Source: Adiantum capillus-veneris (Eukaryota; Streptophyta; Polypodiopsida; Polypodiales; Pteridaceae). From it: a stretch of 64,000 nucleotides of DNA. Each line of letters starts with the position of its first letter. The stretch's first letter is position 1. The notes under the pieces were generated by a model, which was not told the DNA's origin, did not search any database, and saw only the letters and a list, made by a program, of their open reading frames with translations. The stretch spans positions 68,816,935 through 68,880,934 of the forward strand of contig CM043950.1 of NCBI GenBank assembly GCA_014529385.2, given 5' to 3'. Both the position numbers and the translations under genes were made by a program. Shown piece by piece: positions 27,251-39,690 of the stretch.

Positions 27251-27566
27251 ATCAAAGTGTGACTCTTTTCCTCTCTAACCCATACTTGGGACTCCTATCG
27301 CGTTTACTCTGGCATCACTCTCAACTGTATTCCGCTTCTACTCTGGCACCACTCTCCACTCCTTGCATTTACCCTTAGGCAGTTACCATATTCACTCTAC
27401 TCTCTGTTTTTGTTCGCTTTCCAAAGACACCCAACCAAACAAGAACAACCCCCCTACTGGATTAACCATGGCGGCTACCGCCGCTGGATAGTGTATACCT
27501 TGTAATGAGGATGATTTGCCAAAATTGTGGCTCCTCAGAACATTTACCAACTGGGTATCTAAATCT

Positions 27567-27708
27567 AGGTGAGGGTCGCTCCATGCCCCTCACTTAGCCT
27601 TGGCTCTTGTGTTTTTTGTGTGTGTATGTGAAAGAGAGTTTTTTTAGGGCATGAAAATTTGCTTGCTATGTGGCTATGGAGATGGTTGAACATAAGGAGG
27701 CTTCACAA
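27567..27708 (+). promoter_or_regulatory. PLE 5' module: hairpin and ATG mini-exon
   Basis: AGGTGAGGG and CCCCTCACTTAG (27567-27596) form the hairpin seen in the other modules. An ATG at 27676 opens MEMVEHKEASQ, followed by GTTGGTAC in the donor position (CAA|GT). The TATA box is degenerate. It is an older copy than those at 48.5 and 53.0 kb. Confidence 0.55.
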
Positions 27709-28086
27709 GTTGGTACTAAGCCATAATAGATTTGTTTTTTTCTACTGCATTCTTCACAGTATTTTCACCGCCTAAAGGTTGCTGAATGTTGATACTCCTT
27801 GGTATGAATGCCAATCGGTGACAATGGTGTTTTGGATTAATGGTGTTTTTTCCATGTACAAGTTGACTAGACCTGTAAAACTTGCATCATTTTGTTTTTT
27901 TTGTACTCTAACATAATACTACGTAAATGATTTGAAATTTACTGCATTGACAATTTGTTAATAAAGAATAGGGGAGTGAGGTCGAGGGTTAGTATTGTTT
28001 GCCCTTGGCATTTGCAGGGACAATGATGCAGTATTATGTAATGAGTGTTGGTGCTCCTTGCCCCAAGGGGTGTCAGATATCTAGAC

Positions 28087-28336
28087 TCTGGTTTGGGTTT
28101 GATGGCTTATGCCACTCTGTTGACTACGTACTGCTGATACCATATTTTATTGAGCTAACTGTCGGGCTGCTTTTCAAATAAAGATGCCGCCTTTTTCTTT
28201 TTGGCTCACCTCTGGTTTGGGTTTGATGGCTTATTTCGTTCTGTTGACTACATACTGTTGATACCATCTTTAGTTGTGCTAACCGTCGGGCTGCTTGTGA
28301 AATAAGGATGCCGCTTTTTTTCTTTTTTGGCTAACC
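28087..28336 (+). repeat. tandem duplication, two units of about 125 bp
   Basis: TCTGGTTTGGGTTTGATGGC starts both units at 28087 and 28211; they end GGCTCACC and GGCTAACC. The copies are diverged. No function seen. Confidence 0.85.
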
Positions 28337-29271
28337 AGAAGTTGACCTTTTACTGTAATCCTTATGGTTGAGTAGAATGGGTAAAGTAAAATCTCTTCAT
28401 TTGCTATGACTCTTATGGATACAATCCAAGTTATGATGGGATACCTTTGACCCTACTGAGGGGCTTTGTATGTTCAATTATCTTCTTGATTTACTTAGGT
28501 TAAGTCTGATGACTTAACCATGCAAAGGTATTTCTTAATAGGCATCCGATGCCGAAGATTAGGTCGCTTTTAAATGGATTCAATAAAAAGCACTAAAAGG
28601 TTTTTTTACCTCACTAAAAAGAATTGAAATTCCTCGATTGATTAAGGAAAGAACTTGACAATTTTTGTAAGGTAATTGAAGGGATGACTCTTTAGTGCCA
28701 ATATGGGTATTAAGAAACTTAGATCAGAAGGGTTGGTGGCCTTCTGATCAAAATGATATGTATGATAATATTTATTTAAGGACTAATAAAAATTAAAGCT
28801 ATATAGAAACCATATTTATAATTATTTCCATAAATCAAATGAAAAATACATTTTTACAAACAATAAAATGAATCTGGATTACATGAACTCTTGGAAATTT
28901 GTTTTTAGTTAAAAAAAACTGTAAGTTGGACATGGATAACAATTGATATAGCTCATTGACACCTGTAAAACTCATTCCAGGCTAACGTATCTGTTGTCTT
29001 GTTTGAATGGATGCAGGTGAGGACTGTATCCTTTCTTGGAATTTTTTTGGCTTCAAGCAAATGTCTATCCTTGACATTCTAGACACTTACCACTTCTTGG
29101 AACATACATTTTAGATCAACTATTGTACTTCTACACTAGAATGAGACCTCATTCTTATAGCAATGTACAAAAATAATTCTAATACTGAGTTGTTTTTGTT
29201 GTCACTTGTCTAAAGCCAACTGTCTTTTGAACTTAAAAGTTTATTTATGTTTTATTATATAAGTAAAGTAG

Positions 29272-29308
<37 letters not shown>

Positions 29309-29327
29309 TGTAAACACACACATACTT
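28337..29327 (+). mobile_element. PLE intron-type fragment ending in (AC)n
   Basis: From about 28700 it matches the intron of PLE copies B and C (TTGACACCTGTAAAA, TGTTGTCTTGTTTG, GATGCAGGTGAGGACT at about 29011, TATATAAG near 29260) and meets (AC)n at 29275-29304. Non-coding. Confidence 0.55.
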
Positions 29328-30224
29328 GTTTCTAGCTAGCCTTTGGTCTAGGCTAGTGCTATAAAATGGGCCTAGACTAGCTATATATATCTTCTCTTGA
29401 CCTACCTAATCCAAGAGGATGGGTTGGGGCCACGGATCATAATCTGGTGAAGCACACATAGCATATAGCTTCTCACCATAGACTAGAGGTTTCTCATAGA
29501 TGGTCAATCCCTTTTGAACATTTTCTCCTACCTAGTTCAAAAAGATGGATCAAGACCTTTAGGTCTATATTATGGTCAGCAACCTCTATAACCAACAGAC
29601 TGTAGGCATGGGAGCTCCTTATATTAGTTAGGGTATACATTGATGTCATTTGGAATTATACCTTTGGTTGACACACCTAATCCAAGAAAATGGGTTTGTA
29701 ATCCCTTGAGATTCCTAATTTTTCAAGATAGGGTATAACTCTTAAGCAAGCTCAAAGTATCTAGATTAAAGGATTTAACTTCTTCTTGTAGGGTCTTAGA
29801 CAATTTTTGTATACAAACCATTGTACCATGTATTGGAACATGGACTGGGTAACTATCATGGATTATAGCAGATAGGAAGTTAGATAGAGAATGTTTCTCT
29901 AAACCCTATGGCACCACTTTACCAAATGATACCCTTTTGAAAACTTACTTATTTCTCGTTAGTTTAAATCTCTCATTTGATTTAATTTGGGTGAGAGATT
30001 GGGGTCCACATAATGGTCCCTTTTGCTTGACGTTTTCTATGACAAGTCCATTTATAACATTATAAAAGGCCATTGGGTGGGTTTCCACTTTATACTCAAT
30101 TGTCTAGAATTCAAAGCTCCTAAATCTACATTGGTAGGCACAATAAAAAATTTGGTGGGGTATAGGTCCACTTGCTGGTCTATTCTCCACCAAGTGGACC
30201 TCTTCTCAGGGATGGGGGAGGGCC
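29328..30224 (+). mobile_element. R2 repeat, copy 2: putative non-autonomous PLE-like unit
   Basis: Diverged copy of 9016-10020. It ends in an 11-bp perfect stem, AGGTCCACTTG (30164-30174) with CAAGTGGACCT (30191-30201), then GGGATGGGGGAGGGCC and ACACACAC. The same hairpin and G-rich text end the decayed RT element at 32.6 kb. No coding frame. Confidence 0.55.
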
Positions 30225-31107
30225 ACACACACTTATCTAGATTAGACACCACACATTTACATCCTATTTGGTCCATCACATGCATGGAAATTGACACGCA
30301 TACTATTATAGGTAGGTTGGTCATTACATACCTTGAGTATCATAATTTCATATAACCATGTATTTGTCTCATACACGCATTTACTCTCTTTTAATGGTGT
30401 TAGTCGAGTTCCCACTGGTTGGCTCTGTTCTATTTTAATGGTCACACACATATGCATGCATTGCTAGCAACTGATTGTCTTACACAGGTTTATATTTTTG
30501 TGTATGATTAATATGGTTGAAGCATATTTACACCCACCCACACAAATATCTTACACTGGGGCTTTTGCGTATAATTATGCCCACCCTGCATGCTCACATT
30601 TTTTGAGTGCTTCTTGCTTGGCAAACCTTGGCTCCATAATACCCAATACCAACCCTTGCTCACTCTTCTGATCAATCCATGCACGCAATACTCCAAGAAT
30701 CTACTAAGCACATTATATAAGCCTTCTAATACCTTTTTGGACCCACCTGGCTTATCTATAGATTGTGGCTATAGGTCCTATAAACTCTTTTGTAAATTTG
30801 GTTAGAATGTAGAGCCATTTGGCTCACATGTTCTCACAATAGAAATTACCATTGGGAGACATCTTAGATTACAAGATATTTTTTGTAAAGGCCTCACCAT
30901 ATCCCTTTAGTCCCTAGGGACCCTATGGACCCTGTGAAAGTAGCTAAACAACTTATATATGGATAGTCAAAAGTTTGTAAAATCATTGGTATTGAGGAAA
31001 TCAACTTGCATTATACTACCATATCACATGAAGAACATCAACTCTTTAAGAATAGGCTCCCTAATCAAAGAGTTAATTAGCACTCATGGGTTTTATATCA
31101 AAAGTTA
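30225..31107. other. non-coding stretch
   Basis: AT-rich with CACACA words. It might be the 5' part of the RT element that follows, but no mini-exon or TATA box was recognised. Confidence 0.4.
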
Positions 31108-32668
31108 ATGGATGAATTATTATTCTTGCTTGATCATTTATTTATTTGTGGACTCAACAAATAATCTCAAACTCTTGTATTTATTTGCAAGAAGTTAGTG
31201 AGACTATCTGCATGCAAAAAACTTTTGTCTTCTGAATTCCAATTATTGAACAACTCGGAGGAAGAGATTGTGAACCATGTTATGTTTCTCACTTGAAAAT
31301 GATATCCCATTACCTACTACTGGAAACACTCTATCATACCTCATGTGAAATTACAAAATCCATAAAGAGGAATCTTGTTGGTTAACCAACTCACACGACT
31401 GTATATTTTCTTTTCAAACTATACTCAATGCGTCAATTCTTAAAGCTCTTGATATTGGATTTATTGAATATACAAAAGGACTCCTTAAGAAACTAAGAAC
31501 ATTCTCTAAGGTAAATACTGATAATTATTGGTCACTAATAATCAATATGATCTTTTGATTGATTTACCTGATAAAATATTTATTGCATTTATATTTGATA
31601 TAAAAAAAGCCTGCTATGAAGCTATTCCACATAATGATACATTCTCTAAAATAAATACTAACAGTTATTGGGCCATTAATAATCAATATGATCTTTTGAT
31701 TGATTTACTTGATAAAATCTTTATTGCATTTAAAAGTCTGCTATGAAGTTATTCCACATAATGGTACTAGTGGATTAATCAACACTTCAAAACATATTGT
31801 CAGAATAATTATTGGGATGGGATACAAGGGATTCACAAAGTCTTGAATCAAGGTTATACTCTCAAAGAAATCACATGGATCTCTCAATTCTTCTTCAATG
31901 TGAATTGTTTATATTGAATAGCTGTGTTTTTAGATTTGGCACCATTATTTATTCTCAAAAGAAGGGGATACCATTGGGGTATGCATGCTCTTCTCTATGG
32001 TATAATTTAAATTTGGCATGGTTTGAACTAGAATACATATGCAAACTATCTAGAATGCAAAGACCTGATATGTTGCAGGCATTTATGTACTCTTGGTGAT
32101 ACATGGATGATCTTGTTTATCAAGAACCGATTCATTTTGGACTATTCAGACCATAATCAACCTTTCTCTATATAGGAACCTTTCTCTTTCTATCCACTTG
32201 ATATTATGAATATCAAGCCCAATTTTGATATGCATATCACCACCTTTTTAAACTTAGTACTATCAAACTTACAAGGCCTTTCATTGATGATTTTGAATCA
32301 TAGACATGTTGGAAAAAAGATAAGCTACCTTGTTAGAACATTTAAACCTTTATTCATGTATACAATAATAGGCCAAAAAGGATGGTTGAAAAGGTCTATG
32401 TCTCTCAAGTGCTACCCATTATTTACAATGCATCACATACATATTTTGCATATGCTTCTTTCTAAACTTATGAGCCTATTTGAAATGAACGGGTTTTTGC
32501 AAAAATAAGATCACTAAACATATCAATCATTTCTTAAAGAATACCCATTTTCCTTACATTAGAATTGACATTTCATCTCTTATGATGCTTTTGGTGGAGA
32601 TCGGTCCACTTGGTCGCCTATCACCCACCAAGTGGACCTCCCTCTAGGGATGGGGGAGGGCCACACAC
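31108..32668 (+). pseudogene. decayed reverse transcriptase of a second, divergent PLE lineage
   Basis: Across several frames I read FICGLNK and FICKKL, which align with FIVGLDK and LICKNL of the PLE at 57 kb; then an ITK-HKE segment in the place of KLHK; FDIKKACYEAIPHND as the first RT aspartate motif; KKGIPLGYACSSLWYNLNLAWFELEY as a GIPMG-type motif; and YMDDLVY directly after an in-frame stop at about 32098. The C-terminal part has PNFDMHITTF. A 140-bp tandem duplication (31501-31640 and 31641-31767) repeats the first aspartate motif. The element ends in an 11-bp stem (32603-32613 with 32628-32638), GGGGGAGGGCC and (AC)n. Many stops and frameshifts; inactive. Confidence 0.7.
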
Positions 32669-32669
32669 A

Positions 32670-33313
32670 CACATCTATACTTATACAGCAGCTTAAAATA
32701 TAAAAGAATATTTTTTATTAAAAAAAGGTTACTATGTACCTTAGTCTAATTTATTGAAAATTTAATATGGTTTATTCTTTGGGGGGACATACCTCTCTCG
32801 TATATCCTCACATGGGTACCCACCGCTATGCCTATTATGCATAAAATGTCACCTTCATGAATACCCTAACTTTTCACGCCCTTGCTCTATTTGTTTGCTT
32901 GAATGTATTATTATAGCCTACTATGTACACCTACATGTAATATCTCTCTCCCTCTCAACCCCCATTATGGGAGTAGGACTAGCCTTGTTCACGCCCTTGC
33001 TCTATTTGTCTAGCTTGACTGTATTACATACATCACAGCCTATTGCGTACATCTACATACAATCTCTCTCCCTCTCAACCCCCATTACGTGAGCACAACT
33101 AGTCATGAAGCCACTTGGGAACCTATAGCCACTAAAGAATCAGATCGTGGGGCGTCTACTGACGTTGAGCAAATGAAATGGCCTATGAAAAGGTGAGGGC
33201 GCTTTGAGCCTCTCACTTAGTGTGTGGGTATTCTTTCTCTGCATGAGTTTTTCAAATTGAAGTGTGAGATTTGACATTCTGCCGCTATGGAGATTGTTGA
33301 ACTACCAACTCAG
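32670..33313 (+). promoter_or_regulatory. PLE 5' end module beginning at (AC)n, with ATG mini-exon
   Basis: Starts right after ACACACAC with ATCTATACTTATACAG, similar to the 5' ends of copies B and C. A CCTCTC-rich part with CTCTCAACCCCCATTA occurs twice (about 32950 and 33075). AAGGTGAGGGCG...CCTCTCACTTAG at 33190-33222 is the hairpin. ATG at 33287 opens MEIVELPTQ, ending at 33313 before GTCAATCC. The sequence continues as intron-like DNA until the copia element splits it at 33780. Confidence 0.6.
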
Positions 33314-33780
33314 GTCAATCCTATTACTATGATAAGTCTGGGTATTCTCTGTTATTGGTGCAATTATCGACTAGCTTTTTACTGGTTTTTTGTTGAAATT
33401 ATTATGCTAGGAATACATATTGTGCATGAATCGATTCACTATAGGAAAGTTATTTTGGATACTATGCCGCAATTGCATATTGTGCATAAAATACGATAGG
33501 TTTTTTTTTTTTTTTTTTGCTAATCCAAGCAGTTATTGACTGGCTTTAAAAAAGGTTTTTGTTGATATTGTACCACAACTGCATAATGAACATGAACTAG
33601 GTGTTTTGTAGAATGGTTGGTAAAAAATGGCTTAAAGTATTGGTTTTCTTTTAATAAAATTGGTGATGTTCATTGATAGGATTAATGACCTTGTAATCTA
33701 TAAACTGATCACGTTGAGAGCATATCGTTTCTTGCCTTTTTTATGGTAGGATATTGGTCTTTTCATTATTGTGGGCTATG
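33314..33780 (+). other. intron-like PLE DNA, left flank of the copia insertion
   Basis: T-rich, non-coding, with a T run at 33501-33519. The last five bases CTATG are the copia target site. Confidence 0.5.
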
Positions 33781-34007
33781 TGTTACCATATACATGTGGT
33801 AGTGATGTGTGTGAACACACTAGGACCGCCGGGGCATTTTTTCCCTCTTTAGGAGGTTTTTTCCCCCGTGCATTGTATATACGCCCATCACTCTAGGGCT
33901 ATCTATCTTTCCATTGCACACTAAGTAACACACTCTCTATTGTGTGCCTTGAGCTTCCTTCGTCTTCTCCAAGCTGTGTGTGTTTCTCTGCAACCCTAAT
34001 TCCAACA
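33781..34007 (+). repeat. 5' LTR of the copia element
   Basis: 227 bp. Contains a TATATA box at 33876-33881, the likely promoter of the genomic RNA. Confidence 0.97.
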
Positions 34008-34009
34008 AT

Positions 34010-34021
34010 TGGTATCAGAGC
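34010..34021 (+). other. copia primer binding site
   Basis: TGGTATCAGAGC, complementary in type to the 3' end of initiator methionine tRNA, two bases after the LTR. Confidence 0.9.
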
Positions 34022-34369
34022 AGGTCACGTCCTCCCGGGCTTAGTCGCCAGCTGCTCTAGCACATGCCTGCTCACTTTCTCCAATTTCAGTGAGCTTTGG
34101 CGAGCGTTCGCAGGTCGACAAAATTTTTGGGAAAGCTCGGAGAGCCGGGTCTGCTCAGAATTTTGATTTGGGCTCATTTCGGCCTCCGTTTCCACTACAG
34201 GCAGTACTGCACAGGCTATTTCGTCATTTTGTGCAGAATTTCTGTCAGTGTCATTTTCTGCATAACAAGTGCCTTATAGTCTTCTACAGTTTGTTCTATA
34301 TAGCACAAGTTGTTCCCGCTCCATTTCTCCTATTTTCGGGCAGTTTTCACATCAGGTGCAACATTTACC
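34022..34369 (+). other. copia leader before gag
   Basis: 348 bp without a conserved protein. An in-frame upstream ATG at 34310 would add 20 residues (MFPLHFSYF...); I prefer the ATG at 34370 because MADNNN followed by DRLDGDNYPMWASMM is a normal gag start and the upstream part is not gag-like. Confidence 0.6.
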
Positions 34370-37300
34370 ATGGCTGACAACAACAACACAGATGTGTTCA
34401 AGATGTTTGTTGCTGAGGACAGGTTGGATGGGGACAACTACCCTATGTGGGCGTCTATGATGCAACATGTTCTTGTGTCAAAGGGTGTCTGGAACATTGT
34501 GCAGGGCATTGATGTACGTCCTGGTTCTGAGGATGTAGGCGATGTTGAGGATGTTGCAGGTCTTGCTGCAAGGATTGCAACTGTTAGAGTTGTTTTGCCT
34601 ACGGCAGAACAAGATCGTTGGGATGTTAAGGATGCGCAGGCTCATGCATTGATTGCGTTGTCTGTGAAGCGCACCATTGTTCCTCACATCCGCTCAGCAA
34701 AATCTACAAAACAGGCTTGGGATATTCTAGCAGGTCTTTATGCAAGCCGCAATGAGGCTAAAATTGCTTTGCTGCGTAAAGAGCTGGAGTCGAAGATTAT
34801 GCATGAGGAAGATGATATGGATACTTTCCTTGCTAGTGTCAAGGATATCAATGAGCAACTTATTTCTGCAGGTGAAGTTATTTCAGACAGTTCCCTTGTG
34901 CAGACTGTTCTTGATGCCTTACCAGATTCCGACCAGACTTTTGCTAGTACTTGGAGACTGTTGACCCAAGGAAATCCTGAAGTTTTCAAGTTTGATGCAT
35001 TATGCACATTGCTGTTGCAAGAGTCACTTTCTAGAAAAAACAGGACTACGGAGCGTGCAGTTGAACAGGCTTTTATTGCTTCCCAAAGAAAGGGTGGTAA
35101 CAGTAATGTAGCCACTTCTTATGGTTCTGCTACGAGTGGCAAAAATTATGTTCCTAATGCTTCTGCTGGCAGTAATTCGTCTGGAAATTCTGGTGATAAG
35201 GGCAAAAAGGAAATGTGTTGCCATTATTGTAAAGCTAATGATTACTTGATCAAGTCGTGTCCTAAGTTGAAGGCCAAAGAGGCTAAGAAGAAAGAGGGTG
35301 GTTCCACTGCAAATGCTGGTTCCACTACAAATGCATCCATTGTTGAGTCTTCTATGAAAGGAGATTGTAATGCTGATGTTGATGCAGAATGGGCTTTTAG
35401 CGCAGAGTGCACTTACAATTCTGCTGTCCATGATGCATGCTTGTCAGTTGCTCCAGATTCACATGTGTGGTATTTCGACAGTGGTGCTACAAAGCACATT
35501 ACCTCACGTCGTGAATTGTTTACCTCTCTCGAGTCTGTCCCTCATGGGAATTCAGTCACTTGTGCCAACAATGCCTCTTATCCAGTTCAGGGAGTTGGAA
35601 AGATTGTGCTTACTGTTGCTAATGGCAGTTCTTTCACACTTGTTGATGCACTTTATGTACCTGGGATCAAGAAGAATCTCTTGTCTGTATCCGCACTTGC
35701 TAGACTTGGACTTGTAGTCAAATTTGTGGATGACAGATGTATAGTTCATGATCTCAGTTTTGGTAATGAAATTGTTGCATCTGGCCTTTTGTGTCGTGGG
35801 CTGTATAAGCTCACTTTGTAAGACAAGTGTGGACAAAATTTTGCAAATGTTGTTGCAGAATCAAGGGCTATTTCAGATACAAAACTTTGGCATGCACGTT
35901 TTGGTCATCTGAATTTTGCCAGTTTGCTGCGTTTGCAGAAATCTGATATGGTTGCTTCTTTGCCGCCTCTTGAAGCACCTGTCAAACATGTTTGTGAAGG
36001 CTGTATTTTGGGTAAGATGTAGTGTTCTAAATTTCCAAAGGATGGTTCAATTCGGGCCACATGCAAGTTGCAGCTTGTGCATAGTGATGTTTGTGGGCCC
36101 ATGCAAACTCCGTCCTTGGGCAATTACCTGTACTTCGTGACTTTCATTGATGATTACTCCAGGCATCCATGGGTATTTTTGATTAAAGCGAGGTCCGAAG
36201 TTTTTATGTGCTTCAAACAATTTCTGGCTATGGCTAAATATGTCTCGAAATGTACTATGGGCACCCTCCGTTCCGATCGAGGGGGGGAGTATATGTCTCA
36301 TGAATTTAATGCATTTTTGGCTAGTCGTGGCATAAAACACCAATGTACAGTGCCTTATACACCTCAGCAAAATGGTGTTGCTGAGAGGAAAAATAGGTCA
36401 CTGACGGAAATGGCACTATGTATGGTCAAAAGTCAAGCTTTGCCGCATTCTTTTTGGCTTGAGGCCATTATGTGTGCCACTTATGTACTTAACAGGTGGT
36501 CTACGAAAGCTTTGCAGTCGATTACTCCATATGAAGCATGGCATGATAGAAAACCTTCTATTGAGCACATCCATGTTTTTGGTTGTTTGGCATATGCTTT
36601 GGTGCCACAAGTGCAGCGCAGAAAATTGGATGATAAGACTGCCAAATGTATTTTTGTTGGTTATAGTGCTGAAAGCAAAGGTTACAGGTTGTATCATCCA
36701 CAAACAAAACGTATTCTGGTTTCTCGGGATGTAGTGTTTGTGGAAGATTCTGTTCAGCCCTTGCTGTCATGTACTAGAGACAGTAATGTAAGCTCACAGG
36801 ACATTTATGACACTTTGTTGCCTCTTTTCAGTGGTGGAAATACGAATGTAAGTTCCAATGAGGCAAATGTATAGCCTATGGGGTTTTCTGAAAATGTTTT
36901 AGATCAGCCTATTACTGATGCAGATGTACATGATGTACTTGATGAGGAAAGGGCTGAAAATGAGCAGGCTAGAGGTATGTCAAAATGGCTGGTGCACACT
37001 TTGCGTGATAGTAAATTGGATGCACCTTTGTCTAGTAGTACTCGTTCCAGCTCTCGCCATGCATATTATGCATCAGATTGTTATGCTTTGGATGTGTCTA
37101 GCTTACATGATGTTGAGGAGCCTCTGACTTTTGATGAACCACAGAATTCATAAAATTGGATGGCTGCCATGCAATCAGAATATGATGCACTTATAGAAAA
37201 TGACACATGGACTTTATGTGATTTGCCTCCTGGGAAAAAGGCCATTGGTACGAAGTGGGTTTACAAGTTGAAACGCAAGCTGGATGGTGAGATCGATCGC

Positions 37301-38656
37301 CATAAGGCTTGACTTGTTGCAAAGGGTTATGCACAGCAAAAAGGCATAGATTATGAAGAGACTTTTGCTCCCACTTGTCGTATGACTACTGTACGTTTTC
37401 TATGTGCATTGGCAGCTCATTTTGGTTGGGATGTACATCAATCAGACATTGTTACTGCTATCTTGAATGGTGACATATTTGAGGAAGTTTATGTAACGCA
37501 GCCTCGCGGTTTTGTCATAAAAGTACAAGAGGACAAAGTGTGCAAATGTAACAAGGCTTTGTATGGGTTGAAGCAATCTCCTCTTGCTTGGTATGAGAAA
37601 GTTGACACTCATTTGGTCAAACAAGGCTTTCGTAACAGTCCAACAGAAGGCACATTGTATGTAAAGCGTGAGGGTGATGTACTTCTCATTGTGGTTCTTT
37701 ATGTTGATGATTTGCTGATCACTAGACCAAATGAGAGACAAATTGCTGAATTTAAGGCTGATTTGAATGCTACTTTCAAGATGAAAGATTTGGGACTGTT
37801 GCATCATTACTTGGGTATACAGTTTAAGCAGTGTGATGGTGGTATTGCCTTGTGTCAAAAAAGTTACATAGAGACATTGTTATGTAAGTTTGGACTTGAG
37901 GATTGCAAACCTATTGCCACTCCCATGGAAACAGGTTTGAAGTTGAGTCTACATGATGCTGGCGATCCTGCTGATGTCTCTCTTTACCAAACTACTGTTG
38001 GCTGCCTCATTTATGTATGCAACACGAGGCTGGATATTCAGTTTGCAGTCTCACAGGTCATCAGATTTATGCATAGCCGAGGGTCTAAGCATTGGCAGGC
38101 TGTCAAGAGGATTTTTCGCTACCTTAGTGGCACTTTACATCTTGGCTTGTTTTATCCCAAGGGGGGATCATTGCTGCCAGACTTACATGCTTTTTCGGGC
38201 TCAGATTGGGCTGGTTGTTTTGACACGCGAGTGTCCACAAGTGGTTTTTGTTTCATGCTTGGCAGTTCATGTATATCATGGTTGAGCAAGAAGAAACCTA
38301 CTGTGGACACTTTGAGTTGTGAGGTTGAGTACAGGGCAGTCTTCACGACTACGGTTGAGTGTGTATGGCTCAGACGCCTTATGGCTGATTTGGGTGTTGG
38401 ATAGGACACTGCCAACACTATCTACGCTGACAGTCAGAGCGCATTGGCAGTTGCGAGGAACCCAGTTTTTCATGCTCGTACAAAGCACATTGAGGTGCAT
38501 TACCACTATGTCAAGGAGAGGCTCTCAGCAGGAGAGATCAGCTTGGCTTATGTGCCAACACACGACAACCTTGCAGATCTTTTCACAAAGGCATTGTCTC
38601 GTGAGAAGCTTGAAGCTTTCCGCAAAGCTTTGGGCTTACTCCCCTTTGTGGACTGA
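34370..38656 (+). pseudogene. copia gag-pol polyprotein, one frame with six premature stops
   Basis: 1,429 codons in a single frame. Gag: LDGDNYPMWASMM and a UBN2 domain to about residue 235. Zinc knuckle CHYCKANDYLIKSC near residue 285, with the usual His replaced by Tyr. Protease: WYFDSGATKHIT. Pre-integrase: LWHARFGHLNF and CEGC. Integrase: HSDVCGP, TLRSDRGGEY and NGVAERKN carry the DDE residues. Reverse transcriptase: DIVTAILNGD and LYVDDLLI (YVDD at 37700-37711). RNase H: SEVEYRA-like CEVEYRAV and IYADSQSALAVARN. Stops: TAA 35819, TAG 36020, TAG 36872, TAA 37151, TGA 37310, TAG 38402. No frameshift. The TGA at 37310 replaces the conserved Arg of KARLVAKGY. Confidence 0.95.
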
Positions 38657-38731
38657 TCCTATCCTCAGGGCATGGCACTTCTCTTTACTCATGTGCCAGC
38701 TCTCGTTCACCGCATCACTCCAGTGGGGATT

Positions 38732-38958
38732 TGTTACCATATACATGTGGTAGTGATGTGTGTGAACACACTAGGACCCCCGGGGCATTTTTTCCCTCTT
38801 TAGGAGGTTTTTTCCCCCGTGCATTGTATATACGCCCATCACTCTAGGGCTATCTATCTTTCCACTGCACACTAAGTAACACACTCTCTATTGTGTGCCT
38901 TGAGCTTCCTTCATCTTCTCCAAGCTATGTGTGTTTCTCTGCAACCCTAATTCCAACA
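38732..38958 (+). repeat. 3' LTR of the copia element
   Basis: 227 bp, same boundaries as the 5' LTR; preceded by the polypurine stretch AGTGGGGATT. Confidence 0.97.
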
Positions 38959-38963
38959 CTATG

Positions 38964-39284
38964 ACCCAAAAGCAGTAGGTAAGCTTGTGTATTGCCTTAT
39001 GGTTAAGGCTTCTAGATATCCTTGCTTAATTATAAATCTTGGGGCTAGTTAATGTCGTGGTTGAGCAGCAGTAAAATAAAGAAGATCTTTGCATACTGGG
39101 TATTGCCGTGAGATTGGTATATCTTCATAAACGTAGCTTATAAATTTGGTTTTTTCCTTTGACACTAAATAAATAGTAAAGTTGGCCTCGAAGGATGAAT
39201 ATTCTAAGAGATAAGCTGTGGGGAATATCGATTGTTAAAACATTGCTTACAGGTTCATATCCGGCTAATCTGCCGCTTAAAAAA
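38964..39284. other. right flank of the copia insertion, non-coding
   Basis: Continues the interrupted intron-like DNA; no gene seen. Confidence 0.4.
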
Positions 39285-39690
39285 TGTAGTTTTTTTAGTC
39301 ATGTTCCAAATGTGAAAATTAGTTTCATCTAGGATTGATAAGAGCCTTCTTACTGAGTGTGAGTTCACGACTTGGTATGTCCAAAAGAGAACATTAAGGT
39401 AAATAACATATCGTTGTACTTTATCATCGCCTTCTTGGATCTTTTCCTTTACCCAAAGCTGTGGGTTGGTCATAAACCTATCAGGCACTTGTGTTCGATG
39501 TTCAGGTTGAGCTTCAACATATAACTCCCATGCTACATAAGTGTTCGGTACAAGGTAGTCTCTAGTCCTCTTTGAAACTCAAACCACTTCAATTCCCCAA
39601 TGGAGATTGAATCCAACCGCATAATTGAAAAATATTCTTCGTGCAAAGTCGCTCGGGAGTTCATCTAGACAATTAATAAGATCCATCTAA
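39285..39690 (-). pseudogene. unknown coding-like exon, minus strand
   Basis: On the minus strand CTCTTTGTCTTGTTTTTAG is a good acceptor before ATGGATCTTATT at about 39690. The frame reads MDLINCLDELPSD, YAVGFNLHWGIEVV, one TGA stop, VPNTYVAWELYVEAQPEHRT, then DRFMTNPQLWVKEKIQEGDD and VIYLNVLFWTYQVV. It looks like protein rather than random DNA (charged and aromatic mix, no low complexity), but I do not recognise the family. One stop suggests a pseudogene. Confidence 0.4.

Larger units (their letters stand above)
33781..38958 (+). mobile_element. Ty1/copia LTR retrotransposon, young, pol broken by stops
   Basis: LTRs of exactly 227 bp at 33781-34007 and 38732-38958 differ at four positions by my count (three transitions, one G/C change). 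Both start TGTTACC and end CCAACA. The target duplication CTATG is exact (33776-33780 and 38959-38963). The primer site TGGTATCAGAGC follows the 5' LTR, and CAGTGGGGATT precedes the 3' LTR. One reading frame spans gag, protease, integrase, reverse transcriptase and RNase H, the copia order. It sits inside PLE-derived intron DNA, so it is younger than that copy. Internal stops mean this copy cannot make its proteins unless another element helps. Confidence 0.97.

Noticed and set aside
30052-30355. ORFs of 90-110 codons on both strands near 30.1-30.3 kb
   Set aside because: They overlap the R2 repeat end and hairpin, read equally on both strands, and the other R2 copy does not keep the frame.
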